A DNA stretch of 60,943 nucleotides. Origin: Shackletoniella antarctica (GTDB lineage: Bacteria > Cyanobacteriota > Cyanobacteriia > Phormidesmidales > Phormidesmidaceae). Below the pieces are notes generated by a model, which searched no databases, was not told the origin of the DNA, and was given only the letters and a program-made list of their open reading frames with translations. Position 1 is the stretch's first letter. Every line of letters starts with the position of its first letter. Below are positions 36,091-44,558 of this stretch, piece by piece. Where the stretch lies: the NCBI GenBank assembly GCA_003241845.1, contig QBMN01000003.1, positions 1-60,943 of the forward strand. The letters run 5' to 3'. The position numbers were made by a program, and so were the translations under genes.

Positions 36091-36256
36091 CGGACTGGCT
36101 TAGCTGTCTCATCTATTGTTGTCACAGTGGGGGTTAGTGCAGCGTAGCCTATGCTGGTAAAGGGTTTTGCGCTTTGTGAAGAGCCTACGGCGGTTTACAT
36201 ATAGTTGAGCCCTCCTATTTACATAGTCTTGCGTGCTTGTCCATGCATAACGCCTA

Positions 36257-37315
36257 ATGAATTACGTTCGCCCCAACATCGCTGCGATGGCTGGCTACGT
36301 TCCAGGAGAACAGCCGCGCCCTGGCACAGGCATCCTGAAGCTCAACTCCAACGAAAATCCCTACCCGCCGTCTCCCCAGGTGATTGAGGTGCTGCGGCAT
36401 TTTGAGGGTGAGCTGCTCAGGCGGTATCCTGACCCCTTTGCCCGCAACTTTTGCCAGGCGATCGCCGAGGTTCTAGGCATACCCGCAGACTGGATCATTG
36501 TGGGCAACGGGAGTGACGATCTGCTTAATCTCTTAGTGCGCGCCTGTGCCGACGCCGCAGCCCGACCGATTGTCTACCCCACTCCGACCTATGTGCTGTA
36601 CCGCACCCTGGCGACTCTGCAACCTGCCACCGTGGTCGAGGTTCCCTATCCCGACAATTTTCAGTTTCCTTTAAAGCAGCTGGTGGATGCCCAGGGAGCG
36701 ATTACGTTCATCGCGTCTCCAAATAGCCCCTCGGGTCATGTGGTGGCGCTGCCCGACCTGCGAGAATTGGCGCAGCAGGCTTCGGGCCTGGTGGTGGTGG
36801 ATGAAGCCTACGTTGACTTTGCCGAGGGTTCTGCCCTATCGCTGGTGCAGGAGTTCGACAACGTGGTGGTGCTGCGTACCCTGTCGAAGGGCTATTCGCT
36901 GGCGGGGCTGCGGCTGGGGTTTGGGGTAGCTAATCCGACGCTGTTGGCTGAGCTATTTAAGGTCAAAGACAGCTACAACGTGGATGCGCTTGCGATCGCA
37001 TTGGGGGCAGCGGCAATACGCGATCAAGTCTACAAAAATGCCTGTGTCAACCAAATCAAAGCATCGCGGATGGCATTGACCAAAGAGCTGCGGCAGATGG
37101 GCTTTAAAGTGCTGGATTCTCACGGCAATTTTGTCTTGGCAACGCCGCCCCAGGGCAATGCGGAGCAGCTGTATCTTGCCCTAAAAGAGCAGGGCATTTT
37201 GGTACGCTACTTCAACCAACCCCGGCTAGGCGATAAGCTGCGGATTTCGATCGGGACAGCTGATCAAAACCACGCGCTGACTGCCGCCCTCGCCCGTTTA
37301 ACCCACGCTTTGTAA
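36257..37315 (+). CDS. hisC: Histidinol-phosphate aminotransferase
   Basis: A 352-residue fold-type I PLP enzyme that transaminates imidazole-acetol phosphate in histidine synthesis. The N-terminal substrate-binding segment LKLNSNENPYPPSPQV, the PLP phosphate site GNGSDDLLN, the Asp/Tyr pair VVDEAYVDFAEG, and the Schiff-base Lys in LRTLSKGYSLAGLRLGFG are all present, followed by the usual C-terminal domain. Length is standard. The stop is 6 nt before the cobA-hemD start, so the two are probably cotranscribed. Its upstream region is the CAST remnant, which may have changed its promoter. Confidence 0.95.
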   Translation: MNYVRPNIAAMAGYVPGEQPRPGTGILKLNSNENPYPPSPQVIEVLRHFEGELLRRYPDPFARNFCQAIAEVLGIPADWIIVGNGSDDLLNLLVRACADAAARPIVYPTPTYVLYRTLATLQPATVVEVPYPDNFQFPLKQLVDAQGAITFIASPNSPSGHVVALPDLRELAQQASGLVVVDEAYVDFAEGSALSLVQEFDNVVVLRTLSKGYSLAGLRLGFGVANPTLLAELFKVKDSYNVDALAIALGAAAIRDQVYKNACVNQIKASRMALTKELRQMGFKVLDSHGNFVLATPPQGNAEQLYLALKEQGILVRYFNQPRLGDKLRISIGTADQNHALTAALARLTHAL

Positions 37316-37321
37316 TACGCT

Positions 37322-38995
37322 ATGACTGAGCCAGGGAGTGTCTATATCATAGGGGCGGGGCCGGGCAGCCTCGACTACCTGACGGTGCGGGGGTACGCGC
37401 TGCTACAGCATGCCGAGTGTCTGGTGTACGACGCTCTGGTGGATCAGGGGTTGCTGGCGCTGCTGCCAGAGGGGTGCGATCGCATTGACGTGGGCAAACG
37501 CGGCGGCCAGCCCAGCCCCCCCCAGGCCGAGATCACCCAGTTATTGGTGCGGCTCTCCCTAGCGGGTCGCTCGGTGGTGCGGCTCAAAAGCGGCGACCCG
37601 TTTATCTTTGGCCGCACCGCCGCCGAGGTGCAGGCGCTCAACGAAGCGGGCTGCCCGGTGGAAGTGGTGCCCGGTATTTCTTCGGCCCTAGCGGCCCCGC
37701 TGCTGGCGGGCATTCCCCTCACCGACCCGGTGTGGAGTCATGGATTTGGTGTGGTCACCGCCCACGACCCCGATCTACTCGACTGGGCTACCCTGGCGCG
37801 TATGCAGACTCTGGTGGTGCTGATGGGCAGCCGCCATTTGGAGGAGATTATTCAGCGCCTGCGCCAAAACGGCTGTCGGGGCGACATGCCGGTGGCGATC
37901 ATTCGCTGGGGCGGTCACCCCCAGCAGCAGGTGTGGGAGGGCACGCTGCTAACGATTCGCCAGGTGACGCGGGGAGAAGCGCTGTCGCCCTGCGTGATTG
38001 TGTTTGGGGAGGTGGTGCGGCTGCGGCGGTATTTGGGGGCGGCAACGGCCAGCGGGTCAGATGGTGTTCGGGAACAAGAATCAGATGGTGTTCGGGATGC
38101 AGAATTCATCACGCCCAGTTTAGGGCAGACACGTAGGTCTGCCCCTACGGTGACCCCGTCACCCATCCACCCGTCCACCCATCCACCCGTCCACCCATCC
38201 ACCCATCCACTCTCTTCCAAGACCATCCTGATCACCCGCGCTACGGATCAATCGAGCGCTTTTGCCGACCTGCTCATGGCCCAAGGGGCGACGGTGGTGG
38301 ATCTGCCAGCGCTGGAGATGCGGCCACCGTCGAGCTGGGCGGGGCTGGATGGGGCGATCGCTGCCCTCCCCACCTTCTCTTGGCTGCTACTCTCCTCGGC
38401 CAACGCGGTGAATTTCTTTGTGGATCGACTGCTGGATCAGGGGCAGGATCTGCGGGCTTTAAGCGGACTGAAAATTGCTGTGGTGGGCCGCAAAACGGCG
38501 GCGGTGCTGAGAAAGCGAGGGCTGGTGCCCGATTTTGTGCCCCCCGACTACGTGGCCGATTCTATGGTTGAGAATTTTCCCGAAACTGTGGCGGGGCAGC
38601 GGCTGCTGTTCCCCAGGGTCGAGAGCGGCGGGCGCGAGGTGCTGGTGCAGGCCTTCACCGCCGCCGGGGCGGAGGTCGTGGAGGTGGCGGCCTACGAGTC
38701 GGGCTGTCCAGAGTTTCCCGATCCTCAGGCAATTGAGGCGCTGAGGGCGGGCCGGGTGGATGTGATCACCTTCGCCAGTTCTAAAACAGTGGCCCACACG
38801 GCTCAGCTGCTAGAACAGGGACTGGGTTCCCAGTGGCGAAGCCTTTTAGACAGCGTGGCGATCGCCTCCATTGGCCCCAAGACCTCAGACACCTGCCACC
38901 GGCTGCTGGGCCGGGTCGATATTGAGCCACGCGAGTACACCTTAGACGGGCTAACGGAGGCGATCGCCGCATGGGCCAGCGCATCATTGGGCTAA
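37322..38995 (+). CDS. cobA-hemD: Fused uroporphyrinogen-III C-methyltransferase and uroporphyrinogen-III synthase
   Basis: A 557-residue fusion. Residues 1-245 are CobA/SUMT, which methylates uroporphyrinogen III for sirohaem and cobalamin: GAGPGSLDYLTVRGY, KRGGQPSPPQAEI, VVRLKSGDPFIFGR and VPGISSALAAP. Residues ~305-557 are HemD, which closes uroporphyrinogen III: TILITRATDQSSAFADLL, LLLSSANAVNFF, VITFASSKTVAH and SIGPKTSDTC. The linker (~246-304) has two SDGVREQ-like units, a genome palindrome read in frame (38123-38150), and 8-bp tandem repeats giving HPSTHPPVHP. Such fusions are known in several bacteria. coaE overlaps its last 25 nt. Confidence 0.9.
   Translation: MTEPGSVYIIGAGPGSLDYLTVRGYALLQHAECLVYDALVDQGLLALLPEGCDRIDVGKRGGQPSPPQAEITQLLVRLSLAGRSVVRLKSGDPFIFGRTAAEVQALNEAGCPVEVVPGISSALAAPLLAGIPLTDPVWSHGFGVVTAHDPDLLDWATLARMQTLVVLMGSRHLEEIIQRLRQNGCRGDMPVAIIRWGGHPQQQVWEGTLLTIRQVTRGEALSPCVIVFGEVVRLRRYLGAATASGSDGVREQESDGVRDAEFITPSLGQTRRSAPTVTPSPIHPSTHPPVHPSTHPLSSKTILITRATDQSSAFADLLMAQGATVVDLPALEMRPPSSWAGLDGAIAALPTFSWLLLSSANAVNFFVDRLLDQGQDLRALSGLKIAVVGRKTAAVLRKRGLVPDFVPPDYVADSMVENFPETVAGQRLLFPRVESGGREVLVQAFTAAGAEVVEVAAYESGCPEFPDPQAIEALRAGRVDVITFASSKTVAHTAQLLEQGLGSQWRSLLDSVAIASIGPKTSDTCHRLLGRVDIEPREYTLDGLTEAIAAWASASLG
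38123..38150. repeat. Palindromic repeat family, copy 3, inside the cobA-hemD linker
   Basis: GGGCAGAC / GTCTGCCC with a 6-nt loop and tail CTACGG. Reading frame is kept through it. Followed by 8-bp tandem repeats CCACCCAT/CCACCCGT (about 38160-38215). Confidence 0.65.
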
Positions 38996-39564
38996 CCGGG
39001 AGCATCGCCACGGGCAAATCTACCGTGTCAGACTATCTGGCGCAGCGGCATCAGGTTCCGGTGCTGGATGCCGATCTCTACGCGCGGCGGGCGGTGGCGC
39101 CAGGGTCAGCAGCTTTAGACGCCATTAGGGCCCGCTACGGAGCAGATCTGATTCACGACGATGGCAATCTAAACCGAGGCCGGCTGGGGGAAATTGTCTT
39201 TCATGACCCCGCCGAGAAAACCTGGCTAGAGCAGCAGATTCACCCTGTGGTGCGGCGGTGCTTTGGGGCGGCCATGGCAGAACTCTCCCAGGCTCCGGTG
39301 GTGGTGCAGGTGATACCGCTGTTGTTTGAGGCCAACCTAACCGACCAGGTGAGCGAAATTTGGGTGGTGACCTGCGCCCTGGCCGATCAGCGCCAGCGGC
39401 TGATGCAGCGCAACGGACTCAGCGCCGAGCAGGCCGATGCTCGCATTTGCAGCCAGATGCCCCTGGCCGAAAAAGTCAACCGGGCCGACCTGGTGATTGA
39501 TAATTCTGCCGATTTGCCCGCCCTATTTCGCTGCGTCGATGACGCGTTGCAGCACCTCTCCTAG
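38971..39564 (+). CDS. coaE: Dephospho-CoA kinase
   Basis: A 197-residue P-loop kinase for the last step of coenzyme A synthesis. Walker A is GLTGSIATGKSTVSD; the conserved substrate motif VLDADLYARRAV and the HPVVRRCF motif follow, with IPLLFEANLTDQVSEIWVV further on and DLVIDNSADL at the C-terminus. ATG 38971 overlaps the end of cobA-hemD by 25 nt, so they share a transcript. Its 3' end overlaps the convergent methylase-like gene by 42 nt. Confidence 0.95.
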   Translation: MGQRIIGLTGSIATGKSTVSDYLAQRHQVPVLDADLYARRAVAPGSAALDAIRARYGADLIHDDGNLNRGRLGEIVFHDPAEKTWLEQQIHPVVRRCFGAAMAELSQAPVVVQVIPLLFEANLTDQVSEIWVVTCALADQRQRLMQRNGLSAEQADARICSQMPLAEKVNRADLVIDNSADLPALFRCVDDALQHLS

Positions 39565-41598
39565 GGCCGTCGGGTCTAGGGCAGAGTCTTTGGCGTAGGC
39601 GGCGTAGGGGCTGCCAGGGGTCGGCCCCTGATGGTGTAGCCAGAGGGCACAGAGGGTGGTGCGGGCGGGCGCATGGGGCCACAGTCCCCGGTGGTTTGAC
39701 AGGTCGAGCACGGTGGCCAGATGGGTCTGGCGCTCTAGCCAGTGGCGCAGGGGGGCGCTGTTGCCCTGCGCCCAAAAGGGGTCGAGCACCACCGCGCAGC
39801 GGCCGCCGGGGCGCAACAGCTGGAGGCTGCGCTCCAGGAACAGCCTCGACCAGTAAAGTCGCCCCTGGTTTTGCCCCTCGCCTGCCTGGCTGCTGTGGGG
39901 GTAATGCTCAGAGCGGCGCAGGTAGTTGCTCAGCCAGGTAACCTGGCCCCGATACTCGGCCCAGGACTGGGCGAGATCGGGGTCGATGGTCAGTACTTCG
40001 CGGTAGTTGTGCAAGAAGGTTGAGGGGGCCACCTGCTTTTGCTCAAATAGGGGTGCATATTGCTCGACAAAGCTTGCCTGGGTAGCCTCGATCGCCCCGT
40101 GCGGCAGGTGGCTGAGCACGATGTCAAACCCGCCGCGATCGTGCAGTAACCCGTGGAAGTAAAACCCCCAGTGAAAGGGTTGGGCAGCATTGACGTCGGC
40201 CTGGCTGACGGGGCGGGTGGGGCGATCGCCCACCGGGTCGGAAACCCGCAGGCTCAGCTGCTGGCTGCACTCGCTCCACAGCAGGTGGGTGAGCTTGCCC
40301 TGGGCAATGGCGTTTAGCTCGTCAATGCGATCGCGCAAAAAGTCGGCCTGAGCGTAGGCGGGCACGCTGCCCACCTCGGCTAAGAGCTGGGTCTGGCTGC
40401 GGTAGTGCTCAAGCCGCACCTGGCGCTCAGCGAGGGCCGACTGGTAGCTGTCGGCGATCAGCGGCTGGAGCAAATTGCCCTGGAGGGGAGCCTCTGGCTC
40501 CGTAGCTTTTGTCTTCGCCCCCCGCTTGGGCGGCACCTGGTCAAACCGTTCGTCCTCTACCTGCACTAGGCCCACTAGGGCATTGCCCGCCAGCACCGTC
40601 AGCGTCAGGTCGGGCAGGGTGGTCAGCTCCGCCGGGTGGGTGGCGTGCTGCACCCCCTGCAACCACAGCCGCAGCCGGGCTAGCTCCACCGCTGGGGGCC
40701 ACAGGTCGAGACCGTAGAGGGCGTGGGTGGCAAAGTGTTGGTAGAGGCCCAGGGTAGAATCACTGGCGGCAGGTTTGGCCCAGTCGGGAAGATTTTTGGT
40801 GGAGCCAGGGGCTGCGATCGCCCTCAACCCCTGGGCTAAATCCACCAGCTGATTCAGCGCCGCCACCAAGAAGCGGCCTGACCCACAGGCGGGGTCAAGC
40901 AGAGTGAGCTGGCCCAGCTCTGTCAAGAGAGCGCCGGCCTCGATGGGGGAAAGATCCTTCAGCAGGAGATCGGTAGATTTAGGGCGACGCCCGATCAGCG
41001 CCTCAGCCTGATCGAGCAGGGTGGCGTGGATGGTGCGATCGCACAGCGCCCCCAGCAGTGGTTCTGGCGTGGCCAAAACCACCCCAGCATGGCCATTGAC
41101 CGCCTGCTCAAGCAGCACCCCCAGGCCCGCATCTAGACCGCTCGGGGCCGCTGCCGCTAGGTCAGCCAGCCAGTTGAGGGCTGGCTCAAAGGCCCCATCG
41201 GCCAAGGGCACATGACCCCAGCGCTGGTCTAGCTCAGTAAAGTGAAACGGCCCCGTAGGCAAAAAAGGCAGCGCCCCAAACCGCTGGCCAAAGGCCGGAG
41301 GACGTTCTTCTACAGGTAGGGTAAAGCCCTGCTGGCACAGAGGTTGAAGCACCTGCCCAAAGAAACTGTCCAGCTCGCGCTGCTGGCTCTGGCCAAACTG
41401 ATTGTGCAGATACCACTCATCGCCCCCCAGGTAGCCCCGCTGTTGCAGCGCCGCTACGGCAATCAGCCGGCTCAGCAGCAGGGTGGCGTAGTGAATGCGC
41501 TGTCCTCCGGGCAATGGCCTGAGGGCGTCGATCAACGTCTGCCAGCTCTGGTGAAAGCCCGCCGCCAGGGTGGGTAGCTGCTCTGCCGTCAGGCCCAT
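39523..41598 (-). CDS. N6-adenine-methylase-like protein with a degenerate catalytic motif
   Basis: A 691-residue protein resembling the methylase half of type IIG/Eco57I-like enzymes. SAM motif I is clear (LTLLDPACGSGRFLVAALNQL, ~235-255). The position of the NPPY catalytic motif reads FDIVLSHLPHGAIE, so neither NPPY nor an accepted variant is present. Downstream GRLYWSRLFLERSLQLLRPGGRCAVVL keeps the layout of the family (cf. DLYxxFxE...LLxxGG). No nuclease or specificity partner is nearby and the codon style matches the neighbours, so it looks like a resident protein that may bind but not methylate DNA. The 3' end overlaps coaE by 42 nt. Confidence 0.8.
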   Translation of the reverse strand: MGLTAEQLPTLAAGFHQSWQTLIDALRPLPGGQRIHYATLLLSRLIAVAALQQRGYLGGDEWYLHNQFGQSQQRELDSFFGQVLQPLCQQGFTLPVEERPPAFGQRFGALPFLPTGPFHFTELDQRWGHVPLADGAFEPALNWLADLAAAAPSGLDAGLGVLLEQAVNGHAGVVLATPEPLLGALCDRTIHATLLDQAEALIGRRPKSTDLLLKDLSPIEAGALLTELGQLTLLDPACGSGRFLVAALNQLVDLAQGLRAIAAPGSTKNLPDWAKPAASDSTLGLYQHFATHALYGLDLWPPAVELARLRLWLQGVQHATHPAELTTLPDLTLTVLAGNALVGLVQVEDERFDQVPPKRGAKTKATEPEAPLQGNLLQPLIADSYQSALAERQVRLEHYRSQTQLLAEVGSVPAYAQADFLRDRIDELNAIAQGKLTHLLWSECSQQLSLRVSDPVGDRPTRPVSQADVNAAQPFHWGFYFHGLLHDRGGFDIVLSHLPHGAIEATQASFVEQYAPLFEQKQVAPSTFLHNYREVLTIDPDLAQSWAEYRGQVTWLSNYLRRSEHYPHSSQAGEGQNQGRLYWSRLFLERSLQLLRPGGRCAVVLDPFWAQGNSAPLRHWLERQTHLATVLDLSNHRGLWPHAPARTTLCALWLHHQGPTPGSPYAAYAKDSALDPTALGEVLQRVIDAAK

Positions 41599-41603
41599 AG
41601 CGC

Positions 41604-42056
41604 CTAGGCCGAGGGTGACTGCTTAGCCGCCGTGGCGTAGTCGCGAAAGCGGTTGAGGTCGTCTTGCAGGGTGGCCTCTACCAGGCGACCTAAAAACAGC
41701 CCGTCCATCCATTTGATCACGGCGGGCACCGAGTACGACACGGTGAGCTTAACGGTAGACTCGCCCTCTTTGCGGTCATAGAAGCGAATCGCCCCCCGGT
41801 TGGGCAGCCCGTCGATCGCCTCCCACTGAATAATCTGGTGAGGCACTAGGCTGGTGATTTTAGAGCGCCAGGTAAACTCTAGACCCCGCGAAGCCAGCTT
41901 CCATTCTGAGATGTCGGGGTCGGCCTCAGAGATTTTTACCGAGTCAATCCACTTCATCCAAAGCGGCATTTGCGTCAGGTCAGACCACAACTCCCAGGAG
42001 GTTTCCACCGGTACATCGACATCGACTAAAACGCTGTGATCGAGCCATTCACCCAT
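41604..42056 (-). CDS. SRPBCC/START-like cyclase-dehydrase family protein
   Basis: A 150-residue single-domain protein: MGEWLDHSVLVDVDVPVETSWELWSDLTQMPLWMKWIDSV is the typical first strand-helix pair of the polyketide cyclase/START-like family, with the central strands WRSKITSLVPHQIIQWEAIDG and a long C-terminal helix. These proteins bind hydrophobic ligands in a helix-grip pocket; several cyanobacterial and plastid members act around quinone or pigment metabolism, but no specific ligand can be assigned here. It lies 5 nt upstream of the methylase-like gene on the same strand. Confidence 0.85.
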   Translation of the reverse strand: MGEWLDHSVLVDVDVPVETSWELWSDLTQMPLWMKWIDSVKISEADPDISEWKLASRGLEFTWRSKITSLVPHQIIQWEAIDGLPNRGAIRFYDRKEGESTVKLTVSYSVPAVIKWMDGLFLGRLVEATLQDDLNRFRDYATAAKQSPSA

Positions 42057-42221
42057 GGTTTCTCCCTGTCGTTACTAAAGCTGCGCCAATCGCCAACCCG
42101 CAATCCAGAATTCTGCCACTGAGAACCCAATCAGGCTACGCCATTGCCCTATTCAGCGTTCACTCTATATTACCTGCATTTTCCCAGCCCCATCTTCCCT
42201 AATCCCCCATCTCCGCTCCTT

Positions 42222-42325
42222 ATACCAAATCCTGCTTGTCTACCCCTGATTCAACCGGGCGCATGCGATGCGCCCCTACGGTTTGGCGTTTTGGGAATCG
42301 GGGTTATGTGATTCGGATTTGGTAT
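42222..42325. mobile_element. MITE-like element with 11-bp terminal inverted repeats
   Basis: ATACCAAATCC (42222-42232) and GGATTTGGTAT (42315-42325) are perfect inverted repeats flanking about 82 nt that can fold on itself (CCCCTGATTC / GAATCGGGG). A palindromic repeat of the genome family (GGGCGCAT / ATGCGCCC, tail CTACGG, 42257-42281) sits inside. Similar ATACCAAAT ends are common in cyanobacterial MITEs. The right edge supplies the TAA stop of the adjacent methyltransferase gene. Confidence 0.7.
42257..42281. repeat. Palindromic repeat family, copy 4 (inside the MITE)
   Basis: GGGCGCAT / ATGCGCCC stem with 3-nt loop GCG and tail CTACGG, nested within the 42222-42325 element. Confidence 0.65.
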
Positions 42326-43278
42326 TACTCCCCCTTCCTCGCCACCAGCGTCCGATGCCGAGGATCACTAGGCACTGTCACCGACGACTCAAACCCGGCA
42401 GCCCGCAATGCCGCCTCCAAATCAAAGGTGTAGTAGTCGTCGCTCCAGGGTTCGGTGCTTTTCATCAGGGTAAAGAGCACCGGGGGCAGCGCCTGAATCA
42501 CGGGCGACTGAGGGTTGTTATCGACGATCGCCAGGGCACCGCCGGGTCGCAGCACTCGTAGGGCTTCGGCAAAAATCGCCTGGGTGGCGGTGCGGGGCAG
42601 CTCGTGGGCGACAAACTGCATGGTCACCACATCAAAGGAGCCGTCGGCGAAGCCCGTGGCCTCGGCGGCAGCATGCACCCACTGGGCAATCTCGCCCTGG
42701 GCATCTTGGGCCTGGGCCACCGCCAGCATGTAGGGCGAGAGATCTAGACCCACGGTGCGTGCTGCTGGGGAATTTCTTGGGGCGTAGTGGCGATGCAGGC
42801 TCAGGGTGGAGATGCCCACTGAGCAGCCCAGATCGAGCATGTCGTTTACCTGGGCGGGGCCGTGGGCATCGAGCACCGCCAGAAAGCTCTGCCGCAGGCG
42901 AGCCTGGGCCGCTTGCCAAGAGATTGCTTCCTGGGGCCAAATGCGCAGGGCCATGGCGTAGGTGGCGGGAGCGGCCTCAAAGGCAGCCTGCCAGCACAGA
43001 TTGCCCTCGCTGTAGGCGTGGAAGGGCACCTGGTAATAGTCGGGGTAGACTAGCGCTGGGTTGGTCAACGCCTCTAGGCGCTGGCGCATCTTTGGGGTGT
43101 CGAGATCGATACAGGTCTGCCGCCAGGGAACGCCGTTTTTCTCGGCGGTTTTGATCATCACCTGGCGGGCCTGGCGCTTCATTAGGGCGTAGAGGGCCGG
43201 AGTCTGAATGGCGCGGTTGACGACCCGCGAGAGCAGGTCGTCGCCAGCCCAGTCGGGCTTGAGTTTGGTCGTGGTCAT
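42325..43278 (-). CDS. Class I SAM-dependent methyltransferase
   Basis: A 317-residue protein. An N-terminal ~130-residue helical region (NRAIQTPALYALMKRQARQVM...) precedes a Rossmann methyltransferase core: motif I MLDLGCSVGISTLSLHRHY, TVGLDLSPYMLAVAQAQ, FDVVTMQFVAHELPR and LRPGGALAIVDNNPQSP. Substrate unknown. The last residues SSVTVPSDPRHRTLVARKGE run to a TAA that is part of the MITE edge, so the original C-terminus may have been slightly longer. ATG 43278. Confidence 0.87.
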   Translation of the reverse strand: MTTTKLKPDWAGDDLLSRVVNRAIQTPALYALMKRQARQVMIKTAEKNGVPWRQTCIDLDTPKMRQRLEALTNPALVYPDYYQVPFHAYSEGNLCWQAAFEAAPATYAMALRIWPQEAISWQAAQARLRQSFLAVLDAHGPAQVNDMLDLGCSVGISTLSLHRHYAPRNSPAARTVGLDLSPYMLAVAQAQDAQGEIAQWVHAAAEATGFADGSFDVVTMQFVAHELPRTATQAIFAEALRVLRPGGALAIVDNNPQSPVIQALPPVLFTLMKSTEPWSDDYYTFDLEAALRAAGFESSVTVPSDPRHRTLVARKGE

Positions 43279-43377
43279 GGTTGCGGAGGTGCGGTGTCGT
43301 TGCCGGTGGTGTCGTTGCCTACTTTAGCGGAAGCAATGCCCCGATGGCGGCAGCGACACCGGATTGATCTGACAGAC

Positions 43378-44466
43378 CTACAGCATGCGATCGCTCACGG
43401 GAGGCAGCGCACTGTCGTCAAACACCTCTTCTACGCTGGGCGTGCTCGATAGGCCAAAGCCCTCCACCACCTGGTCAATGGTGGTCGCCAGGCGATCGGG
43501 GTCTACCCCGCCCAGGCCCTGGGTCTCCACTTCGGGGCTGGTGTAGAGCCGATCCAGGGCAATGGCAATCCGCTCTGACTCAATGGCCACATCAAACAGC
43601 TCGTCGTCAGCCAGGTCAACCACTGCCTGAAGGGCGGCATCGGGGTCAGCCAGGGCCTCTTTTAGCCCGCGCAGGTAGGCTGCCACAAAGCCCTGCACCA
43701 CCTCTGGGTTGGCCTCTAAAAAGTCTTTGCGCACGATCAGCGCGTTGCCGTAGAGGTCAAGGCCGTGGTCGTTGTAGTAGAAAACATTGAGGTCTTCGGG
43801 GGGCAGCCCCAGCTTTTGGTTGAGCACCGGCAGACAGGTGATCGAAAAGCAGGAGATGCCGTCGGCGCTGCCCTGGGCCAGCAAACTCTCCCGCAGCTGA
43901 GGTTCCACATTGGTCCACTCCACGCTGTCGGGGTCAGCGCCCACCTCCTTGGCCAGCACCGGCCACAGCCGCCGAGGGCCGTCGCCCGCTGGGGCGGCCA
44001 GGTTGGCCCCGCCTAGCTCGGCTGGCGTATCGAAGTCTGAATCGGCCTTGGTGACGATAGCAAAGGGCGATCGGTTGTACTTGATGGCTACCGCCACCAG
44101 CTGATCGTCGGGGTTTTGATCATTGAACTCCATCATGGAGTACATATCGCCTTCACCGATGTCGTACTGCCCGGCGGCGATTTTCGTAATCGAGTCGGCG
44201 GAGCCAAAGCCCCGCTCAAAGCTGACCTCTAGGCCTTCTTCGGCAAAGTATCCCTGCTCTAGGCCAACGGCCAGGGGAGCGTCTACCGCCTGCAACAACC
44301 ACGAGAGGGTAAAGCTCACCGGAGTCAGCTCGTCGGTGGCGGGGGCGGCGGTCTCTTCGGCGGCGGGGGAGTCGGTCGTGGCCACCTCAGCGCCACCGCC
44401 ACAGGCCACCAAACCCAGAGTGGTGGCCAGCAGCAAAGAACCTGCAATAGAACGAATTGAGATCAT
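43378..44466 (-). CDS. ABC transporter substrate-binding lipoprotein (NMT1/SsuA-like)
   Basis: About 362 residues from ATG 44466 (MISIRSIAGSLLLATTLGLVAC); the GTG at 44478 has no usable ribosome site. The lipobox is GLVACGG, so the protein is a periplasmic lipoprotein. After an acidic Ala/Thr linker the NMT1/THI5-like fold begins: VSFTLSWLLQAVDAPLAVGLEQGYFAEEGLEVSFERGFGS. This family binds pyrimidine thiamine precursors, sulfonates, nitrate and related small molecules. Ligand not assignable. The permease gene is divergent and the ATPase gene lies beyond it. Confidence 0.88.
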   Translation of the reverse strand: MISIRSIAGSLLLATTLGLVACGGGAEVATTDSPAAEETAAPATDELTPVSFTLSWLLQAVDAPLAVGLEQGYFAEEGLEVSFERGFGSADSITKIAAGQYDIGEGDMYSMMEFNDQNPDDQLVAVAIKYNRSPFAIVTKADSDFDTPAELGGANLAAPAGDGPRRLWPVLAKEVGADPDSVEWTNVEPQLRESLLAQGSADGISCFSITCLPVLNQKLGLPPEDLNVFYYNDHGLDLYGNALIVRKDFLEANPEVVQGFVAAYLRGLKEALADPDAALQAVVDLADDELFDVAIESERIAIALDRLYTSPEVETQGLGGVDPDRLATTIDQVVEGFGLSSTPSVEEVFDDSALPPVSDRML

Positions 44467-44558
44467 AGTTTGGAACACTCCGTGGCCCAGTTGACCAAAG
44501 CTGAATTGCTTCTTAGATATAGTGGCTGTATACAGGCAAGTTAGTAGTCTGCACTACT

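Noticed and set aside
36109-36130. Candidate right end of the CAST (CATCTATTGTTGTCACAGTGG)
   Set aside because: It faintly resembles a right-end repeat I recall from ShCAST, but the end at 35679 uses TTCGCA-type repeats, so its partner should read TGCGAA. No second copy and no target duplication are visible.
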